From positions 1-23,285 of the IMG/VR virus record IMGVR_UViG_3300022074_000391: 23,285 nucleotides of DNA, one strand, 5' to 3'. Source of the DNA: a virus. Under the pieces are notes generated by a model. It was not told the origin of the DNA and ran no database searches. It was given only the letters and a program-made list of their open reading frames with translations. Shown here in pieces: positions 4,568 to 18,400 of the stretch (positions are counted from its first letter, which is position 1; every line of letters begins with the position of its first letter). The position numbers and the translations under genes were made by a program.

Positions 4568-6469
4568 ATGCCTTTTACTCAGTTTACTAACCTAGATTTC
4601 GATCAAATTAGGGTTCAAATCAAAGATTATCTCCGTGCTAATTCAAATTTCACGGATTTTGACTTTGAAGGGTCTAATTTTTCCGTCTTAATCGACACTT
4701 TAGCATATAATACTTACATTAACGCATTTAATGCGAACTTAGTAGTTAATGAATCGTTCCTTGATGGAGCAACAGTTCGTGAAAATGTAGTTTCTTTAGC
4801 AAGAAACATAGGATATGTACCGCGTTCCAAGAGTTCGGCAAAGGCGCAGGTTACATTTACGGTTCCCGTAACTACTAGCAGTAGTTTTATCACGCTTGAA
4901 GCAGGTTTAGTGTGTATTGGAGCAGTAGATAACACCTCTTATCGCTTTTCTATTCCTGAAAACATATCAAGCACGGTTGTCAATGGTGTAGCACAGTTCG
5001 GAACTGCCGAAAAACCATTAGAAGTGTATCAAGGATCAGTATTATCCACTCAATTCTTGGTAAATCGCACCGAAGATCAACGTTTTATCGTTGATAATCC
5101 GAATGTAGACACTTCTTCCATCAGAGTATTTGTAAAAGGAAGTTCTGATAGTGGTTTAGGTAGAGAATTTCATCCAGTTAGTAATATTCTTAACATTGAC
5201 AAGAATTCTGAGATCTTTTTACTACAGGAAGTTCAAGAAGAACGATATGAATTGTTGTTTGGTGATGATTACTTTGGTAAAAAATTAGAAAATAACTCAG
5301 TAGTTACCGTTAGATATATCGTAACTGATGGTGCTGCCGGAAACGGACCATCGTTGTTTGATTTTCAAGGTAACTTTGTTGATGGAAGTGGGATTAGAGT
5401 CATACCTAGTGCGTCAGTCCCCATCACAACCGTTCAGAAGGCGATCAATGGTGGTGAGATAGAGAGTTTATCATCAATCAAATACTTCGCTCCTAGGATG
5501 TATTCCGCGCAGCACAGAGCGGTTACATCAAGAGACTATGAAGCGATAATTCAATCAATATATCCTAATACAGAGTCTGTAGCAGTCGTTGGTGGAGAAG
5601 AGTTAAGTCCACCAAAGTTTGGCACCGTTCAGATTAGTATTAAACCAAAAAATGGAACATATGTTTCTGATTTTGATAAGCAAAATATATTAAATAAGTT
5701 GAAACAATATTCAATAGCTGGTATCAATCAGTCTATTGTTGATCTTAAAGTTCTTTATGTTGAACTAGATTCAACCATTTACTATGATGATAACAAAGTT
5801 TCAATTGTTGAAAATTTAAGATCTGATATTACATCAGCATTGACATCTTATTCTAAAGATGTTGATATGAATCGTTTTGGTGGAAGATTCAAGTATAGTA
5901 AGATATTACAACTGATTGATAGAGTAGATAATGCGATTACTTCTAATATCACAAAAATAAAAATTAGAAGGGATCTTAAGGTTCTTAAGAATCAATTCGC
6001 TCAATATGAATTATGTTTTGGCAACAGATTTCATGCCAATCCAGATGGATTTAATATAAAGTCAACTGGATTTAAGATTGCTGGTGAGAAATCAATAGTA
6101 TATCTTACAGATACACCAACTGATATTAGCAAGGGTATCATGTCAATCGTTAAAATTGGTAAGGATGGTAAGATAGATGTTTTAGCAAAGGAAGTTGGAA
6201 TTGTTGATTATATGAAAGGAGAAATTATTCTCAACACAATTAATATTGTAGAAACATCATCACCAAACGATATTATTGAAATTCAAGCATTCCCCGAATC
6301 AAATGATGTTATTGGTTTAAAAGATCTATATGTCTCATTAGACATCCCACATAGTAAGATAAATATGACAAAGGATGTTATCGCATCAGGTGAAGACATT
6401 TCTGGAGTCTCATTCACTAGAGATTATTATACTTCAAGTTATTCCAACGGAGATTTAGAGAGGAAATAA
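4568..6469 (+). CDS. 6: Baseplate wedge subunit gp6
   Basis: The 633-aa product is a T4 gp6-type (baseplate J-like) wedge protein; T4 gp6 is 660 aa. gp6 forms the inner dodecameric ring that holds the wedges together. The N terminus (FTNLDFDQIRVQIKDYLRAN) followed by DFEGSNFSVLIDTLAYNTYI and NESFLDGATVRENVVSLARN is the classic gp6/J start. The middle has the DGAAGNGPSLFDF region and the FAPRMYSAQHRAVTSRDYEA block, typical of the baseplate J family. The C-terminal part (about 400-633) carries the ring domain. It is bracketed by gp25 and the gp7-position gene, the T4 order. No frameshift is seen. Confidence 0.9.
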   Translation: MPFTQFTNLDFDQIRVQIKDYLRANSNFTDFDFEGSNFSVLIDTLAYNTYINAFNANLVVNESFLDGATVRENVVSLARNIGYVPRSKSSAKAQVTFTVPVTTSSSFITLEAGLVCIGAVDNTSYRFSIPENISSTVVNGVAQFGTAEKPLEVYQGSVLSTQFLVNRTEDQRFIVDNPNVDTSSIRVFVKGSSDSGLGREFHPVSNILNIDKNSEIFLLQEVQEERYELLFGDDYFGKKLENNSVVTVRYIVTDGAAGNGPSLFDFQGNFVDGSGIRVIPSASVPITTVQKAINGGEIESLSSIKYFAPRMYSAQHRAVTSRDYEAIIQSIYPNTESVAVVGGEELSPPKFGTVQISIKPKNGTYVSDFDKQNILNKLKQYSIAGINQSIVDLKVLYVELDSTIYYDDNKVSIVENLRSDITSALTSYSKDVDMNRFGGRFKYSKILQLIDRVDNAITSNITKIKIRRDLKVLKNQFAQYELCFGNRFHANPDGFNIKSTGFKIAGEKSIVYLTDTPTDISKGIMSIVKIGKDGKIDVLAKEVGIVDYMKGEIILNTINIVETSSPNDIIEIQAFPESNDVIGLKDLYVSLDIPHSKINMTKDVIASGEDISGVSFTRDYYTSSYSNGDLERK

Positions 6470-6472
6470 AAT

Positions 6473-9400
6473 ATGTCGCATTTTGAGAAGAGAGTGCAAC
6501 TCAATAAAATTATTGAGAGCCAACTTCCTGAATTTTTAGTAGCGGATTTTCCAAAGGCAGTTGAATTTTTCAAGCAATATTACATTTCCCTAGAGAATCA
6601 GGGAAATAGTGTTGACTTAGTTGATAATCTTGATCGCTACATCAAGATTGATAATTTGATACCTGAAGTTGTTGTAGGTAAAACATCACTCTCTTCATCA
6701 ATTGATTCTACAGATACCACAATTACTGTGTTATCCACAAAGGGATTTCCTGATGATTATGGTCTTCTCAAAATAGATGATGAAATTATTACATATACAT
6801 CAAAAACTGATACTACGTTTTTAGGATGTATTCGTGGATTTAGTGGTATTACTGGATATGATGATACTACGAAAGCATACTTTACTAATACGAATAGGCA
6901 GAGTGTAATATTTGAGGACACCGTAGCGGCATCACATACTGCGGATTCGTCTGTCCAAAATCTTAGTGCTTTATTTTTACAAGAATTTTATAAAAAATTA
7001 AAAGCAACATTCACTCCAGGTTTTGAGGATAAAGATTTTGTTGATGATTTAGATGTAGGTAATTTTGTCAAACACGCTAGAGATTTTTATCAGTCTAAAG
7101 GTATTGAAGAATCAATAATAATTCTGTTTAAAGTTCTTTATGGAGTAACAGCAACTGTAATTGATCTTGAGGAAAGATTATTTAAGCCTTCTTCAGCAAA
7201 TTATATTAGAAGAGAAACTGCTGTTGTTGAAAGTATATCAGGGAATCCATCAGAACTTAGGGGACAAACAATATTTAAGTCAAATGATTTGAGCACAAGT
7301 GCTTCTGTATCTGAGGTAGAAGTTTTTACTCGAAATGAAAGAACTTTTTACAAACTAGGTTTGTTTGTTGGATATGATGATCGTGATTTAATTGAGGGAT
7401 TTTTTAGTGTCCCTGGTTATTCCAGAGCTCTAGAACCTGTTTTTATTGGTGATACTGTAATTAATGTAGATTCCACTATTGGTTTTCCTGAGAGTGGAAC
7501 ATTAATTTCTGGGCAAAATAAAATTACATACACCTCAAAAAGTATCAATCAATTTTTTGGATGCTCTGGTATTAACGTTTCAGTAAATATTGATGCTGGT
7601 CATATTGAAGCCATCATGTTGGGTGGTCCTGTTCGGGCAGATGAAACTGTATTTGGATATGGAAATGGCGATATTAATAATAGAATTGATTTGCGTTTAA
7701 CTGGAGTTCTTTCTGATTTTGTTTCTCTGGAAGATATTCCGTTAATGGAGGATGAAGAAACTCTTTTGATTGAAAACATTGGTGAAGTAATTGATAATCC
7801 AGATACAGACAAAACTTATAAGCAGGTCTTTGCTAATTCTTGGAAATATAATACTAGTACAAGATTTGACGTAAAAGATATTCAAGCGTCAGTATTTGTT
7901 CTATATGATGATATTGATAAATCTCAACTGAAAAAAGGTGATGTTATTGATATTTTATTAGGAAGTAGCGACTATGCGGCGGTTGGTATTAGTAGCATTA
8001 CAGGTGAAGTTATTGTTCACACAGATGCTATAGTTGATTCTGTTAACTCTTCAACAAAAGAGGTAACATTATCAAATCTTAATCAGTTCACTCCCGATAT
8101 TAATAGAACTTATAGTATCAGGAGAAAATTATTTAAGGCAAGAAGTTTAACAACTCCTCTAAAGGACGGAAATAACACTTACATTTCAGATACTCTGAAT
8201 GTATACACCACAGACAATCAGGAATTTGGTTACGCAGCATCATATTCATTACCTAGTTTCGAAATTAATGATGAGATTGTTGAATCCACAATTCCAAATG
8301 GTACCAAAACCTACTTAGAAGGTTACGATAATTTCTTTAAAAGTTACTCGACGATTGTATTCTCAGAACCTGTAAAATTTATTGATGGCGATCAGGTATT
8401 ATATACTGCCACAAATCAATTATCAGGTTTAATCTCAGGTGAGAAATATACTGTAAAGGTAATTGATATTAATAAGATAAAACTTTTTGCTACTAGTATT
8501 CTTGTTGCCACAAATGACTTTGTTCGTTTTACTGAAAATTTAAATCCCGGAAGTCACACTTTCACACTTGAGCGCCATGAAGATCGTGTAATTTCGCCTA
8601 AAAATATTTTAAGAAAGTTTCAACTATCTAATTCTACATCAGAAGGAAAGATCGAAGAGAGAAATCTCGGAAATATTGGTATGATGGTTGATGGTGTTGA
8701 AATTACAAGTCCACAATCAACTGACAATATTTTCTTTGGTCCCATTAGTTCGTTTGAAGTTCTTAATGGTGGTGATGGTTATGATATATTAAATCCACCA
8801 AACATTACAATAAGCTCAGGAGCAGGAAGTACTGCTTATGTTGAACCAATTGTTCAGGGTATCGTTAAATCAGTTCTTGTAGATCCACAAGATTTTGATG
8901 TAGATGAAGTTCTTTCAGTTACACTTACCGGAATGAATGGTGAAGGTTGTGAATTGAAACCAATCATGGGATCAAGATTCCGTGAGATTGAATTTGATTC
9001 ACGTCAATTATCTCTTGGTGGTGGAATTGATATTAATGATGAAACTATTACATTCAGAGAACCACACAATTTAGATGAAGGACAGATCATCGTTTATAAT
9101 CAAAATGGTAATACTCCATTAGCAGTTGGTGATCCTGGCGATCCAACTAATACTTCAACAGGTACTTTAGCAAGTGGTGATGAATATGCTGTAAAAATAA
9201 TTAACCCAACTACTATCAAACTTCACACTACTGCTGGTGATGCTTTAGCGGGAATCAATACGATAGGATTGACTGAAACTTCCAATGGAATTCATATTTT
9301 TAGAACCAAAAAAAGAAATAATTTAAGACAGGTAAGAGTAATAAATTCTGGTTCTGGATTTACGTATAGAAAATTAAGAATTAAACCAAAAGACGTTTCT

Positions 9401-12400
9401 ATTGAATATGATTCTATTATATTCAATAACCATGGATTTGAACATGGTGAGGTTGTAGAATATTCATTCACTGAAACTGGTATAGGTGGATTAGATGTAT
9501 TACGTAAATATTCTATTGATAAAATTAGTTCCGATAGATTTAGATTAATTGATCTTGGTCAAGATGGATCATTAAAAACCGATTTAGTGAGAGGGAAGTA
9601 TGTAAATCTTACTAGTGTTGGAACGGGATTTCACATTTTCCAATATCCACAATTGAGTATAGTTGATAATTCTACATTTACAGGTGGAGTACAAAAGACA
9701 TTTGAATTTACTCCAATTATTGAGGGTAAAATAATTGATGCGTATATGTATGAATCAGGAACTGGATATGGATCAACAACATTAAATTTACATAAAAAAC
9801 CTGTAATTTCCATTTCTAAAGGAAAGAATGCTCAACTAGCACCAATTATTTCTAACGGTAAAATTAAGGCAGTTCAAGTCCTAAGTCGTGGTAATGATTA
9901 CATAACACCACCAGAATTAGTTGTAGAAGATAGATCAATTCCAGGTGGAACTGGCGCTATTATTAGACCAGTCATGGTTGATAATAAAGTTGACTCTATA
10001 GTTGTTATTAACGAAGGTTTGGGATACAATCCAAATACAACTTCAATATATGTAAAGGAAAGAGGTTTTGGTGTTAAATTTGGAGTAAGAGTTCGTAATT
10101 TACAAGTTAATGATGCTGAGAGATTTGCTGCTCATGCCAGAAATAGGCAGGTCAAAATATTCTCAAGTTTTAGCAAGAACAAGAGTGATGATTCTTTAGT
10201 ATATGGAATGTACGGATATTCTGAGGATCTTGCTAAAGGATATTTTGAAAATCTAGATGGAAATCATTCACCAATTATTGGTTGGGCGTATGATGGTAAT
10301 CCAATTTATGGTCCATTTGGATATGATGATCCTGAAGATATTCAATCTGGTGTTAGAATATTAACCTCCTCATATAAACTCAATACTGGAATTGTTTCTG
10401 ATAGACCATCCTCTTTCGCACCTGGATTCTTTATTGATGACTATCGATATGATGCTAGTGGTGATTTGGATATTCATAATGGAAGATTCTGTAAAACACC
10501 AGAATTTCCAAATGGAATTTATGCATATTTTGCTACAGTTGGAATAAGTCAACAGTCTCCAAAGTTTGAGCCACAATATCCATATTTTATTGGGGAAACT
10601 TATAAATCGAAAGTTATTGAAGAAAACTTTACTTTAGATCATACTTTTGATTTCAATAATTCAACTCTTTCTAGAAATACTTTACCATATAATATTAATA
10701 AAAAATATGCTGATTATGACTTTATAAATGAGGGATATGAATCTTTTGAGCAGCAATCAAGAGTTAAATCAATCACGAAAGGTAATATTGATGAAATCAA
10801 GATTATTCAAGGTGGAACAGGTTATAAGTTAAATGATAGAGTTAACTTTGACTTTGAAGAAACTGGGGGAGTTGGTCTAAGAGCAGAGGTATCTGAACTG
10901 GTTGGGGCAGCGATAACTTCAATTAACACTACTTTGGATCGTTATGAGGGTGTTGTATTTGAATGGAAAAATAATAGAGAGGTTATAGCTTTCAATCGTA
11001 CTGGTTTTGAATTTATTAACAATGATAATGTTCTTGTAGGTGGATTATCAACATCAGTAACATCACTACCTGGAATTAAAAATATTGGATTTAGCACTGA
11101 AACTGTCAAACTATCCGGCGATGTTTCTTCATATTCAGCACTTCCCTTTGGAAAATCTGAAGATATTTTTGTTAGTAGAAGATTCAATAATGTTTCTGTA
11201 GGAAGTTCTGTAGAGATTATTTCTTCAAATGGCACAGAAATAGTTACCGTTCTAAATGATTTTGGTAATGGTGTCTTAAAAATTCATAGACATGGAGCAG
11301 CAGGTGTAGCTCATACCGCTACTTCAACATTGAATTTAAAAAATGATAGTGCGATTTTAAAAGTAAAAACTAAAAAGTTCTCATCTGAGAGAAATTCTTT
11401 AGCATACTTTAATGCCAATAATTCTATTGGTGTTGGAGTAGGAACTGGATCTGTATATACTTTTGAAGTAGGAGGAACTCCAAAAACTGTTGCGGTTTCT
11501 CCACGTCAAATTTACATTCCAAATCATCCATTTAAAACAGGACAAAAACTTACATTTACAAAATCATTTGATCCTACAGTTACTTCACTAATAGTGGGTG
11601 ATGATAATTCTCAAACTAATACTTTCTCTATTCCAGATACAGTAACCAGAACCTCTGATGTATATGTAATTAATAAAGGTAGAGATTATATTGGATTAAC
11701 AACTATTGTAGGATTGACTACGACTGGAAATGGTCTTTATTTCTACTCTAATGGTAGTGATAATTCGCAGTACTTGCTTGAAACAAATAAGGAGCAGATT
11801 ACTGGTGAAGTAAACAAGGTTGTAACTACAGTAAGTTGTGGTACAACTCATGGATTAAGTGAGAGTGATGAAATAAAGATGACTGTTATTCCAAACACCA
11901 TTGTTGGAATTGGAACCACAGCAGCAGTTACACTTAAGTTTAATGAGGATGAGCAAAAAATTCTAATCAATCCAAATACAATCGCTGCGTCATCGATTGA
12001 TACTGCAAAAAACATAATTACTATCCAAGATCATGGATTTGAAACTGGAGATAAAATTTATTATGAAAGTAGTCAACCTGCCACAGGTCTTTCTGTAGGA
12101 TCTTATTTTGTAATTAAAAATTCTTCAAGTGAGTTTAGATTAGCAGAAACTAAGTATGAGACTTTTTCAGAGACAGAAAAGGAAGTTAATATTACTAATG
12201 CTGGAACTGCTAGTCATACATTCTCTCTGATCAATCCACCAATCGACGTAGTAAGAAATGGGGATTTACAATTCATTTTATCGGACTCATCTCTACAAGG
12301 ATATAGACTCAAAATTTTCCGAGAGAAAGAATTTACTAATGAGTTTAATTCCTCTTATGATACTAGAGATTCTAATGTAAAAACCAGTGGAATAATTGGC

Positions 12401-15400
12401 GTTAATACTTCATCGTTAACAGTATCATATTCTGAAAATATTCCATCAAATTTATTCTATACTTTAGAAAAAGGAAGTTATATTAGCACATCAGATACTG
12501 ATGTAGCAAATGCTTGTAAAATCAATTATATTGATAGTGAGTATAACGGATCTTTTAATATATTTGGCGTTGATGATAGATCATTTAAGTTCTCTCCATT
12601 TAGGATGCCAAAAGTTTTTGATTATATTGATACTCAGTGTGATAAACTTGAATATAGTGTTAGATCTTCAAAAAATAAAGATTTAGACGGAATCATATCA
12701 AAAGTTGAAATTTTATCTAAAGGATTTAAATTTGAAAGTCTCCCCAAATTTATTAACGTAAGTTCTGGATCTACAAGCAATTCTAATGAAGAAAACGGTG
12801 TAAATGCTAATTTAGTAGCAATATCAACTTCAATTGCTAGAATCAAAAAAGTTAGATTTTTAGATATTGGATATGATTATCCTTCAGACAAAACCTTAAG
12901 ACCAGATGCTTTTGTCCCACCAATCGTAAGATTGGATAATCTGGATACGATTGATAGAATTGATATTGAATATGGTGGAGCAAGATACTTAAGTGATCCT
13001 GATTTAATTTTATGGAATGATACAAGACAATCTGTATATGATTCAACATCTTTAGTTGCTAGTGCTCCAAACGGTGCTGTTTCTAGTGTTGAACAACTTG
13101 GTCCATTATTTGGATTGGATTCAGAACCACATAGAATTATTGCTATCAATAACTCTAATGGGGTCGGTATTAGTTCAATGACTACCAGTGCTGCTGGAAT
13201 CGCCACATGTACACTTTCAACTCCCATCTTAGGATTTACTAATGCTCCATTTGAAACCGGTGATTTTGTTTTCACTGAAGGCATTCAGATGGCAACGTCG
13301 GGTGATGGATATAACTCTGATGATTATGGATATAAGTTCTTCAAAATTATATCCTATCAGAATACAAGCCCAGCAAAATTAACATTCAAACTAGCTGATG
13401 AAGATGATGTGATACTCACATCTAATCCAGGTATAGCAAAAACTATACAATCTGGATACGCAACTATCGTAAACAAGAAAAATTATCCGATAATTAATGT
13501 AGTTCAAAAGAGATCCAGTTTCTCTGTTGGTGAAAAATTATTTGTTGACGCCGGAACAGGATTCACTAGCACGGATTTAATTATATCTCTAGTTAGAGAT
13601 GATTACATTAAAGTTGTGGGTAGATATATTTTACGCAAAGGGTTTAGAATTAAAGGTCAAATAAGTGGATCAATTGCTGAAGTAGTTGAAATTGATAAAA
13701 AGCGTGCCAAGTTTACAATTGATTATGCATCAAGAACTGATAATGGATGGAGTGATGATATTGGAATGATTAGTGAAGATTTCCAAGTAACTCCTGATAA
13801 TGATTACTATCAAAATCTTTCATATTCAATTAAGAGTCCAATAACTTGGAAAGATCTTTCTGGTCCAGTCAATAGCATACTTCACCCCGCAGGTCTGAAA
13901 AACTTTGCCGACGTAGGAATTTCTTCTGTAGGATCTTTCCAAGCAGGTCTTGGCGCTACTACAACTTCATTAGTTGTTCTAGATGTTCTTAGTGAAGAAC
14001 GTGTTGATGCCATCAATAATTTTGATAATGCTGTAGATGATGGACCAATTCAGAGTAGAATCGGCAATTTCTTACAATCAAATACTTTACAGATACAAAA
14101 TAGAAAATTAACTGATTACACTGAATGTAGAACTAATAGAGTTTTGTTCCACGATGATATTAGTTCCCAATTCTCAAGTGATGGTTTCAAAGATCTATTT
14201 TCCGAAATTGAAGAAGTTTCTCAATTAGAGAATCATATTAGATATACAATACAAATTATAGATCCTGATACTTCTGATGTTCAATTATCTGAAGTTGTTC
14301 TACTATCAACAAAAACTGATACTTATCTATTTGAAAAATATTCGACTTTCACCAATGAAAGGTTAGGATTTTTTAGAGCTGATATTGATACGGACGGTAG
14401 AAAAACCTTTATCTTTGAACCAACTGATCCATTTGATAGAGATCATGATATTAAATTAGTTAAAAAATCATATCTTTATCAAGATCTTCCAACTGGAGAC
14501 TCTGGTGTTGGAAAAACTTCTTTTGGATCTGTTGAATTTACAGGTTCATTTGTCTCTGGTATTAGTAGTGTTGGACCATATGATCCACAATTAGTTGGAT
14601 CGGGAACCACTAGTATCAAAACTATCGCATCATTTGATTCAAGCAATTTTAATGGAGCTTTCGCTTCTATTGAAATTTCAGATAGATTTGATAAGGTTCC
14701 TGATCAATATGTTGAAGCGTTTGTTGATTTTGATGGGACGGATACTTATCTTAGCGAATATTATTTTGATACAATAACACAATCATATAGTGCCTCCTCA
14801 ACTGGTATTATAAGTGCTGATTATGATGCCTCTGCAGGTATTGTTTCTGTTAGAGCAAGAAATATCGCTACAACTTCTGAGGGACCAGTTTTTGATGTCC
14901 GTTCAAATATTATCGGGTTTGCTGCCACAACTGCAGGAATTGGAACATATAGATTCTTGCTTAACAATCAACCTCCAGGTAATGAAAGAAGTGCTAGGTA
15001 CGAATCCACAGTTGGTTTTGGCACAACAGCAGTTTCTCTCGGTAGATTTGATCTTAATAAAGTTTCTTCATCCAATTCTATTGTTCGCGTTTCTTCCGGA
15101 AATACTTCATCAATTCATCAAGTTGCATTGATGGCAAATAATTTAAAGTTAGAGTCATATGTTGTACCCGGACCATTTACAATAACAAACGGAAATGTTG
15201 GGTTGGGGACATTTGGAACAAATATCATTGGAAATGAATTCTTCCTGAATTTCTATCCTGATCCCGGATATAATGTTGAAGCACAATCTATGAATGAGGT
15301 GTTCTACAGAGAATCTGACTTTGATAATCAGGCATTAGATCTTGAATATGGTCCAGTAAATCAAAGAGTATTCTTATCAGCATATGATGGATTAAATGGT

Positions 15401-18400
15401 CTAAGAGCAAATAGAACAAAATTCAATTTACTTCATCAAGGTAGTCCCATTTACATGAAGACATTTGATCCTGCTGATACAAATGTCCTTAACTATGAAA
15501 CTGGTGTATTCTCATATCCAAATCATTTCTTTAATACTGGTGAAGAATTAATCTATACACCTAAGTCAACATTCATTGGTGTTGGTCAAACCGCAATCGG
15601 AATTGGCGAAACCAGTAATCATGCTGGTATTGTTACAACAAAACTTCCAGATAAAGTTTTTGCTATCGCAATAACTCCAGATACTTTCCAACTTTCAACA
15701 AGAGAAGATTATGCAAGATCTGGTATTTTTGTAACATTTACTGATCCTGGTGAAGGTAATGCTCATGAATTGGAGTTTACTAAAAAGTTATCAAAAACAG
15801 TTATAAGTCTTGATGGTATTGTTCAACAACCAATTTCATTTACACCAATCAATCATATTCTTAGACACAATAACGGTGGAATTACTGCTGGAATTTCAAC
15901 ATTCAATTTGAGCGGGATTTCATCGATTCAACCAAGAGATTTACTAAGAATTGACGATGAATACATGAAGGTTGTTGAAGTTGGTCTCAGCACTAATGTA
16001 AATGGTCAGATTCTTGGTCCAATTAATGGAATTATTGCTTCTGGTGCTGCTGCTACACATCCTACAGTTTCTGTTCAGAGAGGTGTTGTTGGTTCTGTTG
16101 CTGCATCACACATTGATGAATCTGAAGTTAGAATTTACAGAGGTTCGATCAATATTGTTAAAAATGAAGTATTCTTTTCTGAACCACCAAAAGGAAATTC
16201 TAGAAAAAGAAGAAATGAATCTAATCTTCCATACGTAAGAGCAGAATATTCGGGAAGAACTTTCTTAAGATCTGATTACTCCACCAACATGTTATTTGAT
16301 GACATTTCAGATTCATTTACTGGAATTGCTAAAACATATACCACAACAGTTGGAGGAATCAATACATTAGGTATTGAACCTGGAAATGGAATTGTGTTTA
16401 TTAATGGTGTATTCCAAACTCCATCAACACCAAATAATGCTGGTAACAATTATATTTTTGAAAATGATTCAACAAATGGAGTATCTAGTATCGTATTTAC
16501 TGGCATCACATCTATCAGTGGTGAACCAGTTGAGTCTGAGTTTGATATAAATCAGAATCAAATTCCTAGAGGTGGTTTAGTTGTCTCATTTGGATCTACA
16601 CCTGGATTAGGATATGCTCCACTAGTAGGTGCTGATGTTTTTGCTAAGAAAAATTCTTCAGGAGAACTTACAGAAATTGTTGGTATCAATACGTGGGTGA
16701 ATGCAGTAAATGTTCAAACTGCAGATTATAATAATGTTTCTGGTCTTATTGAAATCCAAACAACAAGTAATCATTACCTTAAGGGTGGATCTAAAGTCAA
16801 ATTAGATGGATTAGTATTCCAATGTGATACTGGTAGTGGACCAACCTCAAAGGTATATCCAGATAAAGACCTTACTTTTGATATTTTCAATATTGTTGAT
16901 TCTAGAAATCTTGTCGTTAATGTAGGAGTTAGCACTATTGTCCACACTTACCTAAGTGGCGGAGAAGTTTACGAGCACTTCTCTCTCAATATTGGTTCTG
17001 GATATAGGGAACCGGTTTCAATTGGGGTCACTGATCTGGCATTTGAACACAGATTTGTGAGAGCAGTAGAAAATTCTATTACAGCAAGTTCTGGTGGACC
17101 TTTCACAGCAACTGATGCGGTTTTCATATCTCATAGTGGTGAATTAAGATTAACAATCCCTAATCATGGGTTAACTACAAGTGACACTATACTCATATCT
17201 GATCAATCAATTATCTTCAGATGCTCTGATGACGATTTCTTTACAGAACAAGAATATCCAAGATCTTCAGATCCAGCATCTGGCGCTAATTTATCAATAA
17301 CTGAAGTCGCTGGTGATATAATCATTGTTAATGTTGGACCTGCTGGTGGAGCAGGTAAAGGCGCTGTAGTAAGTGCGACTGTTGGTGCTGGTGGAACTCT
17401 TACTTTCAGCATAGATTCTCCAGGAACAGGATATGTCAATCCAGTAATTGAGATTCCAGAACCAAATTATGAAAACATGCCAGTTGTTGGTGTTTCTAGA
17501 TTGGGTATAGGTAGCACTACAACTACTGGAAGGAATTTATTAGTAAATCTTACTATGGGTCAAATTGATGATGGCGCTAATGGTGATAGATTCTTTGATG
17601 CCGCAAATTTAATTACCAGTAATCTTGAATTCATAGCAGAAATTGCTTATGGTAGAATGTTAGCACAATTCCCATCATATACACCACCTTCCGGCACTAC
17701 TGGAAGAGATTGTAAGGATGATATTGTTGATGTTCTCGAATCGATTTCTTACAACCTTAAGTATGGAGGAAATGATTTAACAGTAGATGCTGCTAATCTT
17801 TACGTAACTGGGGCACACGTTTCTGGTGAAGAACAAGAAACAATATATGCGTTCATGGAAGCGAGAGACATGGCGATTCAAGCCATGAGAAATGAAGCAA
17901 TAACTGTTGGTGGTTATTCAACAAGAACACAAATTTTCGACCTCTCCATCACAGTGGATACTTCGACTCCCTTATGTGCTAATGTAGCATCTGCTATTCA
18001 TACTCTTGTTGGTATTGTAACTAACGCGGTTGATCCAAATATTGGCACAACACCAACTCGTTCAGTTGCTCCTGGATCCATGGTTGGTGTAAGTGACTTT
18101 AAGATCGCAAGAAATGGTTATGGATTCCAAGTGGGTGATATTGTCACTATTGCTGGTCTTGTAACCGCTGCCAATATTTCCGAACCTGTTTCAGAATTCC
18201 AACTTGAGATTACACAAACATTTAATGATTTCTTCTCCTCTTGGTCATTTGGAGAAATGGATTATATTGATAGCATACTTGGTTATCAAGATGGTAATAG
18301 AAAAAGATTCCCATTATTCTATGAGGGCGAACTTCTTGCTTTTGAAATAGATCCCGATGATCCTCTTTCCGGTGCTATTGATTTAGATTCGGTTCTCATT

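Noticed and set aside
10596-10732. TATAAATC and TATAAATG sequences inside the giant gene
   Set aside because: They are single-base variants of the late octamer in AT-rich coding DNA and no gene begins downstream of them.
12877-13284. Minus-strand open frame of 135 codons inside the giant gene
   Set aside because: It is fully contained antisense to a continuous structural frame, with no ribosome binding site or recognisable domain. The same applies to the frames at 10942-11235, 17203-17439 and 18605-18877.
14814-15131. Plus-strand alternative-frame ORF of 105 codons
   Set aside because: Its leucine-rich product is a frame-shift shadow of the giant protein's repetitive codons, as are those at 14595-14777 and 16002-16238.
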